DNA of 64,000 bases, from the NCBI RefSeq assembly GCF_000226095.1, contig NC_016477.1, positions 4,063,678 through 4,127,677 of the forward strand. The letters are read 5' to 3'. Origin of the DNA: Thermothelomyces thermophilus ATCC 42464 (taxonomy: Eukaryota; Ascomycota; Sordariomycetes; Sordariales; Chaetomiaceae). The translations under genes and the position numbers were made by a program. A model generated the notes under the pieces. That model was not told the DNA's origin, ran no database searches, and was given only the letters and a program-made list of their open reading frames with translations. Below, piece after piece: positions 11,438-23,840 of the stretch. How positions within the stretch are numbered: the stretch's first letter is position 1; each line of letters begins with the position of its first letter.

Positions 11438-14400
11438 ATGGCCCAACCGTCTCCCGTTTCGTGTGTGCGCGTCGACGACTCGTTCGGCCCTCACGCCGGC
11501 GACTGTCGCGGAGGCTTCGACTTCACGCTACTCTTTGAGGAGACGATCTTGAGGTTGGCGCCTGCCGGACTGCTCCTCATCGCGCTTCCGCTGCGCGTCT
11601 GGTACCTGTCAAAGCTGTCGAGAAAGCTAGTATCTGCCAAACGCGCGCTGCCAATCAAGATAGTAAGATCTCAATCGCCCCCAACAACCTAGTCATCCAT
11701 CTATCTACCCAGCATTACGAGCGCTGGATCTGGCTGCTCGCTCTGTGTGTGCTGGGACCACCGGGAGGGAGATTTCGCGACTGACATACATGTCTCCTGA
11801 ACTGAGCAGGTCGCCTGGATACTCCTCGGATCGCTACAGCTCGCTACACTAGTCCTGTGGGCTCTCCCGTCCGCCGCCCGGACGACCACTACTCTACCCT
11901 CGGCTGCTGTCGTCTTGGCCTCCACGGTTGGACTCTGTGTCCTTTCTTCCCTGGAGCACACGCGTCTCGTACGCCCCTCGACGTCCATCGGCGTCTTCCT
12001 GTTCGCCACGCTCTTGTGCGACATTGCCTACACCAGGACGCTTTGGCTCCGAGCGGGAGACCAGCTACACCACAATATTGCCATCCTTGCCACGGCCGCG
12101 GTAGCCACCAAGGCCTCTATCCTTGTACTCGAAGCTCTCGACAAGCGCGGCACCTTTCGTCCCGAGTTCCAGGACTACCCGCCAGAGGCCACGAGCAGCA
12201 TCTTCAACCGCGCCTTCTTCTGGTGGCTCAACCCCCTGTTCAAGCAGGGGTTTCGCCGCGATCTTGACGTTGACGACTTGTTCCTGCTCGATAAACACCT
12301 ACGCGCGTCATACGGATTCGCGCGTTTTCAGTCAATTTGGAACTCTAGTGAGTATTGGACAGTGGGGCAGATGTCTCACCTCGCGTTTGAATCTCATTTT
12401 CTCACTCATCAATTTCTGGAACCCATGTTTTATTGTTTCTTTTTTTTTTGACCCCCCCTCTTGCATGCTCACCTAGTAATTAAGCAGCATTGGCTCACTG
12501 TTACACTTTCTGAACTTCCCGATTTCACAATCACCCCCACCCACACCCCCTTTATGTCCAATAATCAACCAACCCCTGGAAACCACGTCATAGACCGCAA
12601 CCATAGGCGCATTGTTTCTTTCTTTTTTTTTTTTTTTTGGTGTTTTGCTGACACATACTAGTCACAGAAAAGTCCCCCTATTCTCTGCTGTGGGCATCCT
12701 ATCGCGTCCTCAAGTGGCCGGTTCTCCAGACGATCCTGCCACGGGCCTGCTACACTGCCCTCTCGTTCTGCCAGCCGTTTCTCATCAACCACGCGATCGT
12801 GTTATCCCAGGAGCCGGTTACCAATGTCAGCACGCAAAAAGGATACGGCCTCATTGGCGCGTACATCTTGGTCTACGGCGGCATCGCGCTCGCCATGGGC
12901 CAATACCAGCATCGCACGTACCGCAGTATTGCCATGCTCCGCGCCGGCCTTGTCTCCATCATCTACCGTAAGACGAGCACCGTGAGCCTCAGGGGAATCG
13001 ATCCAGCCACCTCGATGACCCTGATGAGCGCCGACATTGAGCGCATCGTCCAAGGCTTCCAGACAATGCACGAGATCTGGGGCAACTCGATCGAGGTCGC
13101 GCTGGCCATCTACCTCCTCGAACGGCAGCTAGGGGTTGCGTGTGTGGTGCCTGTTGCCGTCTCCATCTGTAAGGCATTCTACTTCCCTCCTTTCCCTTGC
13201 CGGCTGAATAGTTCTCCGGACCACCCATGCTCAGGGGCACGCTCGTCGCTCGCTCTCTTCGCTAACGCACAGGCAGTCTCCCTGCTGGGCTCCATCGTGG
13301 CCATGAACTTTATCATGTCCCGGCAGGCCATGTGGCTCGAGGCCATCGAGAAGCGCATCTCGGCCACGTCGGCCATGCTCTCCTCGATGAAGGGCGTCAA
13401 GATGTGCGGGCTCAAAGACACGCTGCTCTCCAGTCTGCAGCAGCTGCGCGTCGATGAGCTGAGAATCTCCAAGAAATTCCGGAGGTTGATCATCTGGAAC
13501 ATGCTATTCGGTAAGTGAAGGCGGCGCTCTAGACGTACCGGCCAACATAGATAGGGGAAATGAGGAAAAGAAAGAAAACAAGATAAGGGATTAAAAAAAC
13601 AACCAAAGGACAACCGACTAATCATGGAACATACATATACAGCCTACATGACGCAGGTCTTCGCGCCCGTCCTGACCTTCCTGGTGTTCTCCATCCGCGC
13701 CCGCGACACCGGGGATAAGACGCTGGACACGGCGCGCGTCTTCACGTCGCTATCCCTGTTTGCCCTGCTCTCGGAGCCCCTGGCCTCGCTCGTCATGGCC
13801 CTCGCCGCCTACCTGGGGGCCGTCGGCAGTTTCGTCCGCATCCAGCAGTTCCTCGAGTCCGAGGAGCGGCCGGACATGCGCAAGCCCGAGGCCGAGCCGA
13901 CCGAGAAGCCGCGGATCGACGAGTCGGCCGCAGATGCCGTCGTCGTTCAGGGCGGTAGCTTCGGCTGGGACCCCGAGAAGGAGCCCATCCTCGAGGACAT
14001 CACCATGTCGGTCCCCTGGCGCAAGCTGACCATGGTCGTCGGCCCCGTCGGCTGCGGCAAGTCGACCCTGCTGCTGTCCATCCTGGGCGAGGTGCCCGCC
14101 CTCGCGGGATCGGTGCGCCTCGGGTCCGCCAGCGTCGCCTACTGCTCCCAGGACCCCTGGCACATGAACGGCACCATCCGCCAGGCCATCGTCGGCTGCG
14201 AAGAGTACGACGAGATGTGGTACGCCCGGGTCGTTCACGCCTGCTCCCTTCGGAGGGACTTCCGAGAGCTGCCGCTCGGCGATTCCACAAAAATCGGAAG
14301 CGGCGGCATCGCCCTGAGCGGGGGCCAGAGCCAGCGCATTGTAAGACAGCCCCCCCTTTCCAACAAACATCCATTCACTTCGAGGCGAGCACCGAGCTGA

Positions 14401-17279
14401 CAATCCCCGTTTGCTCGTTTGTTTTCATAGGCACTTGCTCGGGCCGTATATGCCCGCAGAAAGATTGTCATTCTGGACGATGTCCTGGGTGGGCTCGACA
14501 ACACAACTGAGAACCACGTGTTCCACAGCCTGCTCGGCGAGAAGGGCCTGCTCCGTGGTATGGAGGCTACCGTCCTCCTTGTTTCGTCTTCTGGTAAGTC
14601 GAACTTCAAACCCCCCCCCCCCTTTTCTGATAGCCACCCTAACAATGCTTTGAATAGCAAAACGCCTCCCGTACTCGGATCACATCGTGTGTCTGGGCTC
14701 GGACGGTAAGATCGATTCCCAGGGCACATTTGCCCAGCTCGACGCCGCTGGAGGCTACGTGTCCTCGTTCTGCTTGCCCCGCGCCGACTGGGCCTACACC
14801 CCCGAGGATGAAGACCAGAGACCCGAGGTCGCGCTCGAGAAGCTCCCGCCGAGCTTGACGACGGTGGAGGACCGATCTGGGGTGGAGGGGGATTCGAGTG
14901 CCTCGAGCACGTCGAGCAAGACGGCCTACAACAACAACAGCAACAACAACAACAACAACGCCGACGGCGGGGACGGGATGAGCCGGCGCACCGGGGACAT
15001 CCAGATCTACCTCTACTACATCAAGTCGGTCGGCTGGTGGGCGACCCTCATCTTCGTCTTTGCCATCTCTGGCTTTGCTTTCTGCCTCTCGTTCCCCAGT
15101 AAGTGGTGATGCTGCTCTCCTGTCCAGTTCGGGAGGAACGGTGTCCGCTGACAGCCGCGCAAAACAGCCATCTGGGTGGAATGGTGGGCCGCCTACAACG
15201 AGGACGATCCCAATGGCAACCTTGGATACTGGCTCGGCATATATGCCATGCTCGGTGGCGTCGCCATTATCTGCTTGGTCCTCAGTTGCTGGTACGTGTT
15301 TTGTTTGGCTCATCCTCCCGGGTCTCTGGTCTCTCTCCCCGCCTCATGCTATGGCGTCCATGGGTTTCTAACCAAGGCCGTCCAGGCAAATGATCATGAC
15401 AATGGTTCCCCGATCCGGCGAGAAGTTCCATTTCGCCCTGCTCAGCGCCGTTCTCAACAACCCCATGTCCTTCTTCGTCAACACGGACTCAGGAGTCACC
15501 CTGAATCGATTCAGCCAGGACTTGCAGCTCATTGATATGGAACTGCCCATCTCGGCACTGAACACCTTCGCGAGTGAGATATATCCTCCTCCCCCCTTTC
15601 CTCCCCCCCTTTTCTCTCTCTTTTTTTTTTTTTTTGGCCCCACAACCCACTCGCTTCCACCTCTTCCCTTTTAGGCTGACATCGTTGTCCAGCTCTTGTC
15701 ATGTGTCTCGCGCAAATGGCGCTCATCGGCTACGGCTCTGTATACGCGGCGATCTCGTTCCCAGTTGTGCTGGTGTCCCTGTATATCATCCAGAAGGTGT
15801 ATCTGCGCACATCGCGGCAGTTGCGTCTCATGGACCTCGAGACCAAGGCGCCGCTCTACTCGCTGTTTGAGGAGTCCCTGAACGGTATCGCCACCATCCG
15901 CGCGTTCCGGTGGCAGGACAAGCTCAACGACAAGAACCACGAGCTTCTGGACCGCTCCCAGCGGCCCTTCTACCTGCTCTTCTCGGTCCAGCGCTGGCTC
16001 ACACTCGTCCTCGACCTGGTGGTCGCGGCCATCGCCGTGCTGTTGGTCGTCTTGGTCGTCGCCCTGCGCGGCACTCTCGCGGCAGGGGGCGTCGGCCTCG
16101 CCCTGCTCAACGTGATCCAGTTCAGCCAGAACATCAAGCTGCTGGTCTCGTTCTGGACGACCCTCGAAACGCACATCGGCTCCGTGGCCCGCATCAAGAG
16201 CTTCACCGAGACGGCCGTGCCCGAGGACCTACCCGAGGAGAACCAGCAGCCCCCGCCGGGTTGGCCATCGGCGGGCGCCATCGAGTTTAGCAACCTGTCG
16301 GCCTCATACAAGTTAGTGTCCCGCACCGTCCGGCCCCTCCCCTCCCCTCACCCCCGCCCAAACAATTACAACCGGTTGTTACCCAGGCTGACCATTGATG
16401 GCCTCCTTTCTCCCCAGCCGCGACGAGCTCGTATTGAAAGAGGTCTGCCTGTCCATCAAGGCGGGAGAGAAGATTGGGATCTGCGGGCGGACGGGCAGCG
16501 GCAAGACGTCCCTCATCATGACGCTCTTCCGGCTCGTGGACATGCAGGGCGGGTCGATCAGCGTGGACGGGGTGGACATCTCGACGCTGCCGCGGCAGGA
16601 GGTGCGCAGCAAGATCGTCGCCGTGCCGCAGCACCCGTTCCTCCTCAAGGGCTCCGTCCGTCTCAACGCGGACCCGATGGGCCAGGCGTCCGACCAGGAC
16701 ATCACCGCGGCGCTACAGTGCGTCCAGCTGATGGAGGCGGTCGAGAAGAACGGCGGGCTCGACGCCGACATCGACGACCTCAACCTGTCAGTCGGCCAGA
16801 AGCAGCTGTTCTGTCTCGCCAGGGCCATGCTCCGCCCCAGTACCATCCTCATCCTCGACGAGGCCACCAGCAGGTTAGGAGAACCAAACCCCCCCCTTTT
16901 TTTTTCTCCTTCCCTCACCCAATTTGACCATCTTTTCTTTACATATTTTTTTCTCTCTTTTTGATACCCCGATGTCTGACCGATCTTACAAAACTGCGCT
17001 TGCTGACATATATCAATCAATAGCATCGACGCCAAGACTGAGGAGACCATGCAGCGTCTTATTCGGAGGAAGTTCGCCAACCACACCGTCATCGCGGTGG
17101 CTCACCGCATCGAGACCATCATGGACTTTGACAAGGTGGCGGTTCTCGACGCGGGAAGGCTCGTAGAATTTGACAACCCGTATAAGCTCCTCGAGTCGCC
17201 AGGGTCCGCATTCACAAAGCTGTACTGCGCAGCACTGGCAGAGGAGGAGGAGGACTTAGATAAGAAGCGGCCGACATGA
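11438..17279 (+). CDS. ABC transporter, ABCC/MRP type, full length
   Basis: Membrane exporter with two transmembrane domains and two ATPase domains, predicted 1482 aa. Twelve exons: 11438-11662, 11810-12347, 12662-13168, 13277-13510, 13643-14340, 14431-14593, 14658-15098, 15168-15291, 15386-15573, 15693-16311, 16418-16873, 17024-17279. An extra N-terminal membrane segment set precedes TMD1, as in MRP proteins. NBD1: Walker A GPVGCGKSTLL (about 634), signature LSGGQSQRI, Walker B ILDD with Asp in place of the catalytic Glu, the usual ABCC asymmetry. NBD2: Walker A GRTGSGKTSL (about 1267), signature LSVGQKQL, Walker B ILILDEATS with intact Glu. A poly-Asn linker (AAC repeats, about 880-892) joins NBD1 to TMD2. 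Divergent from the NRPS, so export of its peptide is inferred. Intron borders were placed by reading-frame continuity. Confidence 0.93.
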
Positions 17280-18252
17280 AACTTGTTGACATGATTAATT
17301 AGGTACAGTACATGATGCATTTGACACCAGGCGGTAATGGCCATCAAGAGGGGGGTTGGAAGTCGTGCGGTACATCAAAGTGCATAGGTTGTTTTGAGTC
17401 GGATTTTTCTCCTACTTCGCTTTACACATGTAATTACCCGTCGATATCGCTTCATACCTGTACAGTAATTATGGACGTACATTCGGAAGAGGTGCGCTTC
17501 CCGATCGGGTAACTACATAGTTATCTGTGCGGAACTATTGTTGTATGTATGTACATATATATGTACGTACATACATACTGTAATGCACGTCTGTACCATA
17601 TATGTATTGTACATACATAGGCACCTGCGCAGTTGTGCAAGGTTAGTTAAACCCACGCCCACGTTGTCCTACCAATTCGTACTCGCATTGGGAACCCCGA
17701 ACGCTGCATCCATGGGATCGTTCCCGAATCTGTCATGAAGTGTATAAACAATTCAGGTAATTAATCGTTTCATATTACCTCCCAAAGTTCATCCCACCAC
17801 CATGCTGCCTCTTGGCAATCGGGAGGACACCCAAATCCTACGCTCACTTAATACACCTAAGACTTTCACAATGTGGCCCCCGCAGAGCTTTCGCTCATGG
17901 CCCGCTCTGGTTATTCAGAGCGTTTTTTTGTGGATGTGTGCGTGTCTCTATCCCATACTATGGCTTGTCTCCTCTTAAATGTTGGCAGGCAGGCTCGTCC
18001 ACCAGCCAGCGTACCAAATTATTATTCGTATTCGTAGCCTGTCGCTTCATTTGCTTATTATCGCAGGCGCCGCACCATTCACGGGGTGCCAGACTGCAGT
18101 GTTGGTTGGCCTGAATGAAACCGAACGCAGCAAAGTGGCGCGGATGGGGCTATTGGGCGCTTTATTGCATGCTCCCTCTACTCGTCTCTGGCTAAACTGC
18201 ACGCCACTGGGGACCGAGACAAATTCTTCTGTTCTAGAACTTCGCGACCAAA
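17280..18252. other. Intergenic, no gene seen
   Basis: No ORF with recognisable content. Contains an imperfect 37-base palindrome built from GTATGTATGTAC/GTACATACATAC at 17543-17579, and further CATA units to 17620. Confidence 0.6.
17543..17579. repeat. Imperfect palindrome of GTATGTAT / ATACATAC units
   Basis: A GTATGTATGTAC arm and a GTACGTACATACATAC arm flank an ATATATAT centre and can form a hairpin. The same motif recurs at 20486-20551, 29919-29965, 32377-32389 and 36973-36992. Confidence 0.75.
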
Positions 18253-18579
18253 ATGTCGACGGCAGCTGCCGCAGCTGAGTCTGCGCCAAGCGTCGGGACA
18301 GGGGCAACTCAGACGCCGGCCGACAGAGGTCCTCCCGTTCCCGTTACTAAGAGAAAAAGGATAGAAGGGGGGGGAGGGGTGGTTAACTTCGATGTCGATG
18401 ACAGTGCAACCGAGGGTGATCGACGTTACCTAGGACAATGTCCTCCTTTTTTGTTTGAAGACAAAAAAAAAAAAAAAATAGAAGCTTACGTTGATATTAG
18501 CGTTCCGGAAATCAGGTTTGGTTCTCTTCAACTCTCAACACTCTGGAGCGTCGTTATGGGGATGAACAGTCCGGGCTGA
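18253..18579 (+). CDS. Hypothetical small protein or gene fragment, 108 aa
   Basis: ATG in a favourable context opens a 108-codon frame. The first 40 residues have protein-like composition (Ala-rich start, a basic KRKR patch). The middle contains a Lys run encoded by an A homopolymer, and the frame ends without any known domain. It could be the first exon of a gene, a decayed fragment or chance. The surrounding DNA shows no further exon I can support. Confidence 0.25.
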   Translation: MSTAAAAAESAPSVGTGATQTPADRGPPVPVTKRKRIEGGGGVVNFDVDDSATEGDRRYLGQCPPFLFEDKKKKKIEAYVDISVPEIRFGSLQLSTLWSVVMGMNSPG

Positions 18580-21148
18580 TCATTTGGTAGGGTGCCCTAA
18601 TGGTATGACGAGAAGTATTTTCTCAAGGCTCAAGGTAGTGCATTCTCCCTGCTTTTTGCCAACCTTTGGTTCCCTAGCCCCTCTTTTTGTTTCCTACGTC
18701 TAAATTTCTTTTTGTGTAACTACCCTGATTAGCTGTCTTGACGAACGCGCCATTCTGACCCCGGGTCGTGTCAGGGCTCAGCGACATTGGATAGCAGACA
18801 AGCGAGATGGGAATTTGGGTCTTTCAGGGCCGTGGATGCTGTGTCTTCGAGACTCGTGTCCAGGTCAAGCAAGATATGCCTGGGTAGAGCTTGGATAGCA
18901 AGCCGGCACGGATTTCCGGCTTGTCGAGCTTTGGGAGGTCGCACAGCACGCATGTCACGACCATCAGTACTTACCAACTAAAACGTTGAAAGATAAATCA
19001 CCTATACCACTATAGATGAAAGAATCAAACAGGGACATGATATCGCCCTGCTGTCTGCCCAAAACTCAGACGCATACGAACCTAATCAGGAGCATATTAT
19101 ACCCAGAGACTCTTGGGATATCAAAAGATCTCGAAATTGGTATAATTACTGTTTCCATTATCGATTTCGGATTTCATCATTCCCGTGATTGAACGCTAAA
19201 TCACGAAAACGAAAGCAGGATGGCAATGAATCGTGTTAATAAACCAGGTAATTAGGTACCTTACATAATTACTATTACTCTCATGCCGTATACCGGTTCC
19301 CACAACCTTCTAGGCTGTCGTGCTGCGTGATCAAGCCCTTGATCCGCGGTAAACTTTCATACAGGTGATACGAGAGTTAGTCATGGCGTTGATTTTTACT
19401 AGGATGAATATGGTAGTGCCACAGTTGCTTCAGATTCAACGGCTTGTGCCATGCTGGTTGGCTGGAAAGAGAAAGCGGCAGCCTGTGTTAGTGTTAGCAG
19501 GGCGTTGACAATGGCTCGCAGTGCAGTGAGCGCGCTGCAAGCGCCGCAAGAAAGGACACGTTATTGGGGGGTGGAAGGCGTGGAACCACTCAATTGGAAG
19601 AACATCAGGGTACTCCGTACGGCCGAGTTATTGCCGAGGTGTGAAGAGGATAGCATCAGCCAGAACAATCGGCACGACTCAAGGTATGGAATGCAGGCAT
19701 GATTAATTAAGGATCGGCTAACTCGGCACAAACCTTCCTATAATTGTATATGCCGTCGATTCTGCCTAGCTTTTCTAAGTTTGCCCAGTTACCTAGGAGG
19801 GAAGGTAATTACGTCTGAATTGATGTGATCCGAGTAGTGCTTGGTAACCTAAGGTAGGTAGGTACCTTTACGGCCGGCCTAGAACTTTCGAGGGACGGGG
19901 GTGTGCGAAGCTGGACAAGCGGGAAAAAATAACCCATATCTGTCTTGATGCACCGGTCATTTGTTAGTTTCCCTTTGGATGCTCTCATTGCTTCTAATTC
20001 CAGGTGTATTTGTGAGTCGGCTTCCATATCTGCCCATTCATGTAAAGGCAGCGTGGAGCATGCGTGGTCGGCAACCCATGGGGGCATGTCCGGAGCAATG
20101 CTGGCTTGGCTGCTTCTATTTTGATCACACTGCTTACTTACACGCTTACAACCAGGTAATTACGCATCCAAGTACTACTGTGCAGTTAGATTACGGAGAT
20201 TCTCTTCAGATCCGTGCAACACACTAGTCGTCGCTTACCGGGTTTCCCCACAGCACCGGGTGTTATGCTTCAACTGCTTACGTCTTGGCGCGGATCGATC
20301 TTAGCCAGCGCTTTAGTGCGAACAAGAGAATGCGCGCAAGATTTGGTCTCCAATGCTCTTCGGTTGCAGTGTAACAAGGACTCGCGGTACGCTCTACCAA
20401 CTGCTCCGTAGCCAGAAGAAAAGGCTATCACCTTGGGGTTTAAAGTCCCTCCAAATTGCGTCTCGGCTGGGGCCGTAGAGTTGAAAGTACATACATACGT
20501 AGGTACCTACCTCCTTCAACACCTACTTATGTACGGACGTACATACAAATTGTTTAGGGACACAACGTAGTCCCCTCTAATAGACCGTCTTACAGGAAAC
20601 CTTCTGAGATATTGTAGACCCCTTTCTCGTTTATCGACAACGCCGCATTGCAAGCTGGAGCTAGCATCTGGCCGTTATGTTTTGCAGAGGTATCTTACGA
20701 CCTATTTTGGGTCATCTCAGGTGGGGCAAGTATGTACCTCAGCCACAACACTCGGTGTAATTATCACGTTGGTGTCTGATCGACATCATGCTTTGGAGAG
20801 AGTAGACCTTTGACAATTCTATTTCGAGATTCGGTCAGCGGCGCAACCCATTGCAACAACCAGCTTGCAAGCCCGTGGAACGTCAGCATGGCCATCATCG
20901 GCCGAGGCCGGGGTAAACGACGACGAGAGGTTTCAACTCCAGACCAGTTGATGGGAGGAACCAAATGGAATATATTAAGGGGGCATCTCGATTTGCAGTT
21001 TCCCCTCAGCTCGAATCATCAACTCATCTGGTGTAAACCTCTCAACAATTGAGCAAGATTTGACAACTCGACCAAAATATACGGTCCGCACAAGCCAAAA
21101 CATTCATCAGAAAAAACGCACACTCCTTTCCCCGATACACGATTCAAG
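18580..21148. other. Gene-poor, AT-richer intergenic region
   Basis: No supported gene on either strand. It carries dispersed palindromic AGGTACCT motifs (about 19253, 19855, 20500) and GTACATAC units at 20486-20551. A TATA-like stretch at 20968-20978 lies about 170 bases before the acidic secreted protein gene. Confidence 0.5.
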
Positions 21149-21793
21149 ATGAAGTTCCAGCTCATCACGGCGGCTGCTGCCATCTTCGCCGCGACCGCGG
21201 CAGCGCTTCCCGCCCCCCGGCCTGACAGCCAGGCCATCGACGTCCGTACGGACGACCTGATCGACGAGACGAGCGTCGAGGCCGTCGAGGCCGCCGACGC
21301 CCGGGATCTCGACACCCTCGACACCCGCGCCCCGCTCGATCTCGGCGGTGACCATGATGTCACCGCCGAGTATGCGGCCATCGAGGCCCGCGACACCGAG
21401 TCGGTTGAAGGCCCCGAGCCTTTTGACCTCGGGGGAGACGATGACGAAGAAGAGTATGCGGCCATCGAGGCTCGCGGTTTCGAGGACGCTGAGGCGGCGG
21501 ATGACGAGAGCCAAGATGCCCCTGTGGAATTCGATCTCGGGGGCGACGATGAGGGTGCCGAGGATGAGGACGCTGAGGATGTCGTCGACAATGAGGGCGA
21601 TCACTTTGAGGCCATCGAAGCCCGCGACGAGGGCTCTGCGCAGGAGTCTCACGACTTTGACGCGGAAGCCGAGACGGACGACGCCACCGAGGATGTCAGC
21701 ACCGAGGATGTCGAAGCTCCCGAAGGCGGGGTTACGGACGCCGCCGATAGTGAGGCTACCGATGCCGATGAAGATCAAGACCTGGATGAGTGA
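21149..21793 (+). CDS. Secreted acidic repeat protein, function unknown
   Basis: 214 aa, intronless. Residues 1-19 form a signal peptide (MKFQLITAAAA.. ending in an Ala-rich stretch and LPAPRP). The rest is strongly acidic and Cys-poor. It carries three imperfect repeats, each beginning with a DLGGD core (about residues 63, 93 and 129) and ending in a (Y/F)-(A/E)-AIEAR block (about 75-81, 103-109, 153-159), with Asp/Glu-rich spacers. A final Asp/Glu tail has no repeat. Recurrent EAR or DAR sites could be single-arginine processing points; this is inference. No dibasic Kex2 sites separate the repeats. I do not recognise the family. Possible roles are a cell-wall or calcium-binding acidic protein, or a precursor of repeated peptides. 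Confidence 0.75.
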   Translation: MKFQLITAAAAIFAATAAALPAPRPDSQAIDVRTDDLIDETSVEAVEAADARDLDTLDTRAPLDLGGDHDVTAEYAAIEARDTESVEGPEPFDLGGDDDEEEYAAIEARGFEDAEAADDESQDAPVEFDLGGDDEGAEDEDAEDVVDNEGDHFEAIEARDEGSAQESHDFDAEAETDDATEDVSTEDVEAPEGGVTDAADSEATDADEDQDLDE

Positions 21794-22232
21794 GGTGGGA
21801 TTTAAAAGGACGGCCTGCTATTAAGCAGGGATTTGACGATGATCTTTTGGCTTCTAATTTGGTCTCCATGGTGGCACTGTTTAGAGTGGCTTGGGAAAGC
21901 GGCAATTCAACTGATTTGTGCAAATCATTTGGCCTGAAATGTATATATGGCACGCACCATGGCGTGTATTTTCTCGAACTCTTAGTTCTTGTTCAAGTTT
22001 CGATTCGTCTGAAATTTTTGATCAGTTCCATCTTCCCTACCATCACCCTGACCGGCTGTCGTTCCCTCTACTTCCCTGTAGCCGACTGCTCGGGGAGACA
22101 ATAGGAAATCAGGACCAGAGCTGGGTCGCTCGAGCTGATAATCGAGGGAGAGGATGGAGGTGCAAAAAGCAACACGGTTGGAGGTAGGAGAAGGAACAAA
22201 GGTAAGATGTAAGCGGTCTTGAAGAGACCGAT
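21794..22232. other. Intergenic, 3' flank of acidic protein gene
   Basis: No gene seen. Presumably holds the 3' untranslated region of the acidic protein gene and the 3' flank of the tRNA. Confidence 0.5.
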
Positions 22233-22344
22233 CGATCCACCCAGGGGTCGAACCTGGAACCTCCTGATTACTTGATCAACCGAGATAACGATGATATCGG
22301 AAGTTCAGTCGTAGTCAGACGCTCTGCCATTGAGCCAGCGGACC
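22233..22344 (-). tRNA. tRNA-Arg (anticodon ACG), intron-containing
   Basis: Minus strand cloverleaf. Acceptor stem GGTCCGC pairs with GTGGATC (two G-T pairs). D arm is GCTC/GAGC, anticodon stem TCTGA/TCAGG, T arm CCAGG-TTCGACC-CCTGG. The loop reads C-T-ACG-A, then a 40-base intron (22308-22269) at the canonical 37/38 position, then A38. Mature length is 72 bases. Internal promoter boxes are the D-arm TGGCTCAATGG and T-arm GGTTCGACCCC. The anticodon-arm to T-arm sequence resembles yeast tRNA-Arg(ACG). ACG becomes ICG after deamination and reads CGU/CGC/CGA. Confidence 0.9.
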
Positions 22345-23840
22345 TTGTTGTATTTTTGTGTGATTGGCGTTGAACTCATAAAGGTTCCGCCAGTGCGTCA
22401 TTTTTTTTCTCCGGAGAAAAAATCTTGCTTTCACTCCATGCTAAACCCAGTTGTGGCCAGAGCACAGGTCCACTTCAAGCTCCATCATTTTTCTTAAAAG
22501 ATCTTGTATGTGGAGAGGGAACTGCTGCCAACCTAAGCTAGCAGGCTCATGTTGGTTGTGAGGGCTGGAGCAGCTCTGTTTACTTTCCTGACTTGGACGG
22601 TTTCCAGGGAGGGTCTGTCCACACGCAGCAGATCCCCAAATGGTTCTCAAGTCGATAAGTCTTGACCGAGCGCTCGTATCCTTTCGTTTTGGAAGTATAG
22701 GGAAACTGGTCAACGCCATGCTAAAAGGACGTCCACATTTGCATTTTTCTATCTCCCTGACCATTATCTGGGAAATGATGGAGAGCAGAACGGGTGACAT
22801 TCATCGTTATTTAGGATAGCCATGACGAGGATACTAACACCATTACGTCTGGTGGGAGCAGGCCCTTCCAAATGACATTAAGATGAGAGAGAGATGTTTT
22901 TGACGTAATCAAGGCATGCTTTGACATTGTGAGCCCAGAAGGGGAGCGGCGTCTGTCGGGCCGTTTGGTGAAGTTTACCTCAATTGAGGGCCCTCTATAT
23001 CTACACACGTAACGTCAAAAGACATGTCTTTAGCATTTGTAATGACGGCTAGGTAATCTGCATCTCACCAGACACCATCGGCATACTCATATATCTGCCT
23101 CGAAAGAATGCCGTAGCGAAGAGGATGCTCAACATCGCTCTTGAATGTGACCAAAACTTTGCTGAAAATAGCTGTCTAACAGCACCCCGTCGTCAAATTT
23201 TCTGAACCCCTTTCCCTTCTTTAAATTAACCTGATATAATTATAAAGTTCGTTTTCATCTTAAGGAAGTGTCCACCCACTAATATGTTTCAAGGGGAATG
23301 ATGGGATCTGAGAGATATTTCCCAATCCCCTTTCTTCTGTCACGCTTGTTCTCCTCCTCTTTAGGGAGTCTTCTTTGAGGAGGCTCTCAATTCGCACGCT
23401 CCTTAATACCCGCATTTGACAGATGCTGACCCGCATGGCCCAATCTCACATCGCTTTGCTATTTAGCATCCAAGGACTGGGCCAAGGGAGAACTGCTTAA
23501 TCACAGCAAGATTGCCTCCTGCACGCTTTGCTCTTCCGTCACTTTGTGCCCCTTCCCGTCCTTTCGTCCTATAACCATCGGGCAGGTCGCACCGGGCAAT
23601 GAGTTCTTGGTTCGGACCTGCAAGTGGGGGGATTCCAGATGTTCCTTCCCTACTTTCATTCCGTAATTATATTCTATTCTCTTCACGGGAGGAAAAAAGC
23701 AACCTCGACTGTGCCTGGTTGAAAACAACACGTGATTACGACGTGTAGGCGGCTTAATTAATTATCTTGGCTTCTCGTAGCCGCCTAGCGGAAAACTCTG
23801 AACTAGATTCCTATCGAACCCTGCTGGCCGTTCTCACATC
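22345..23840. other. Intergenic, possible degraded coding remnants
   Basis: Minus-strand frames at 22811-23008 and 22441-22800 have protein-like composition and could be pieces of one decayed gene, but I recognise no family. The rest is AT-richer and without ORFs of note. Confidence 0.35.

Noticed and set aside
22441-23008. Two adjacent minus-strand frames of 119 and 65 codons
   Set aside because: Protein-like composition but no domain and no intact start-to-stop gene; kept only as a note in the intergenic entry.
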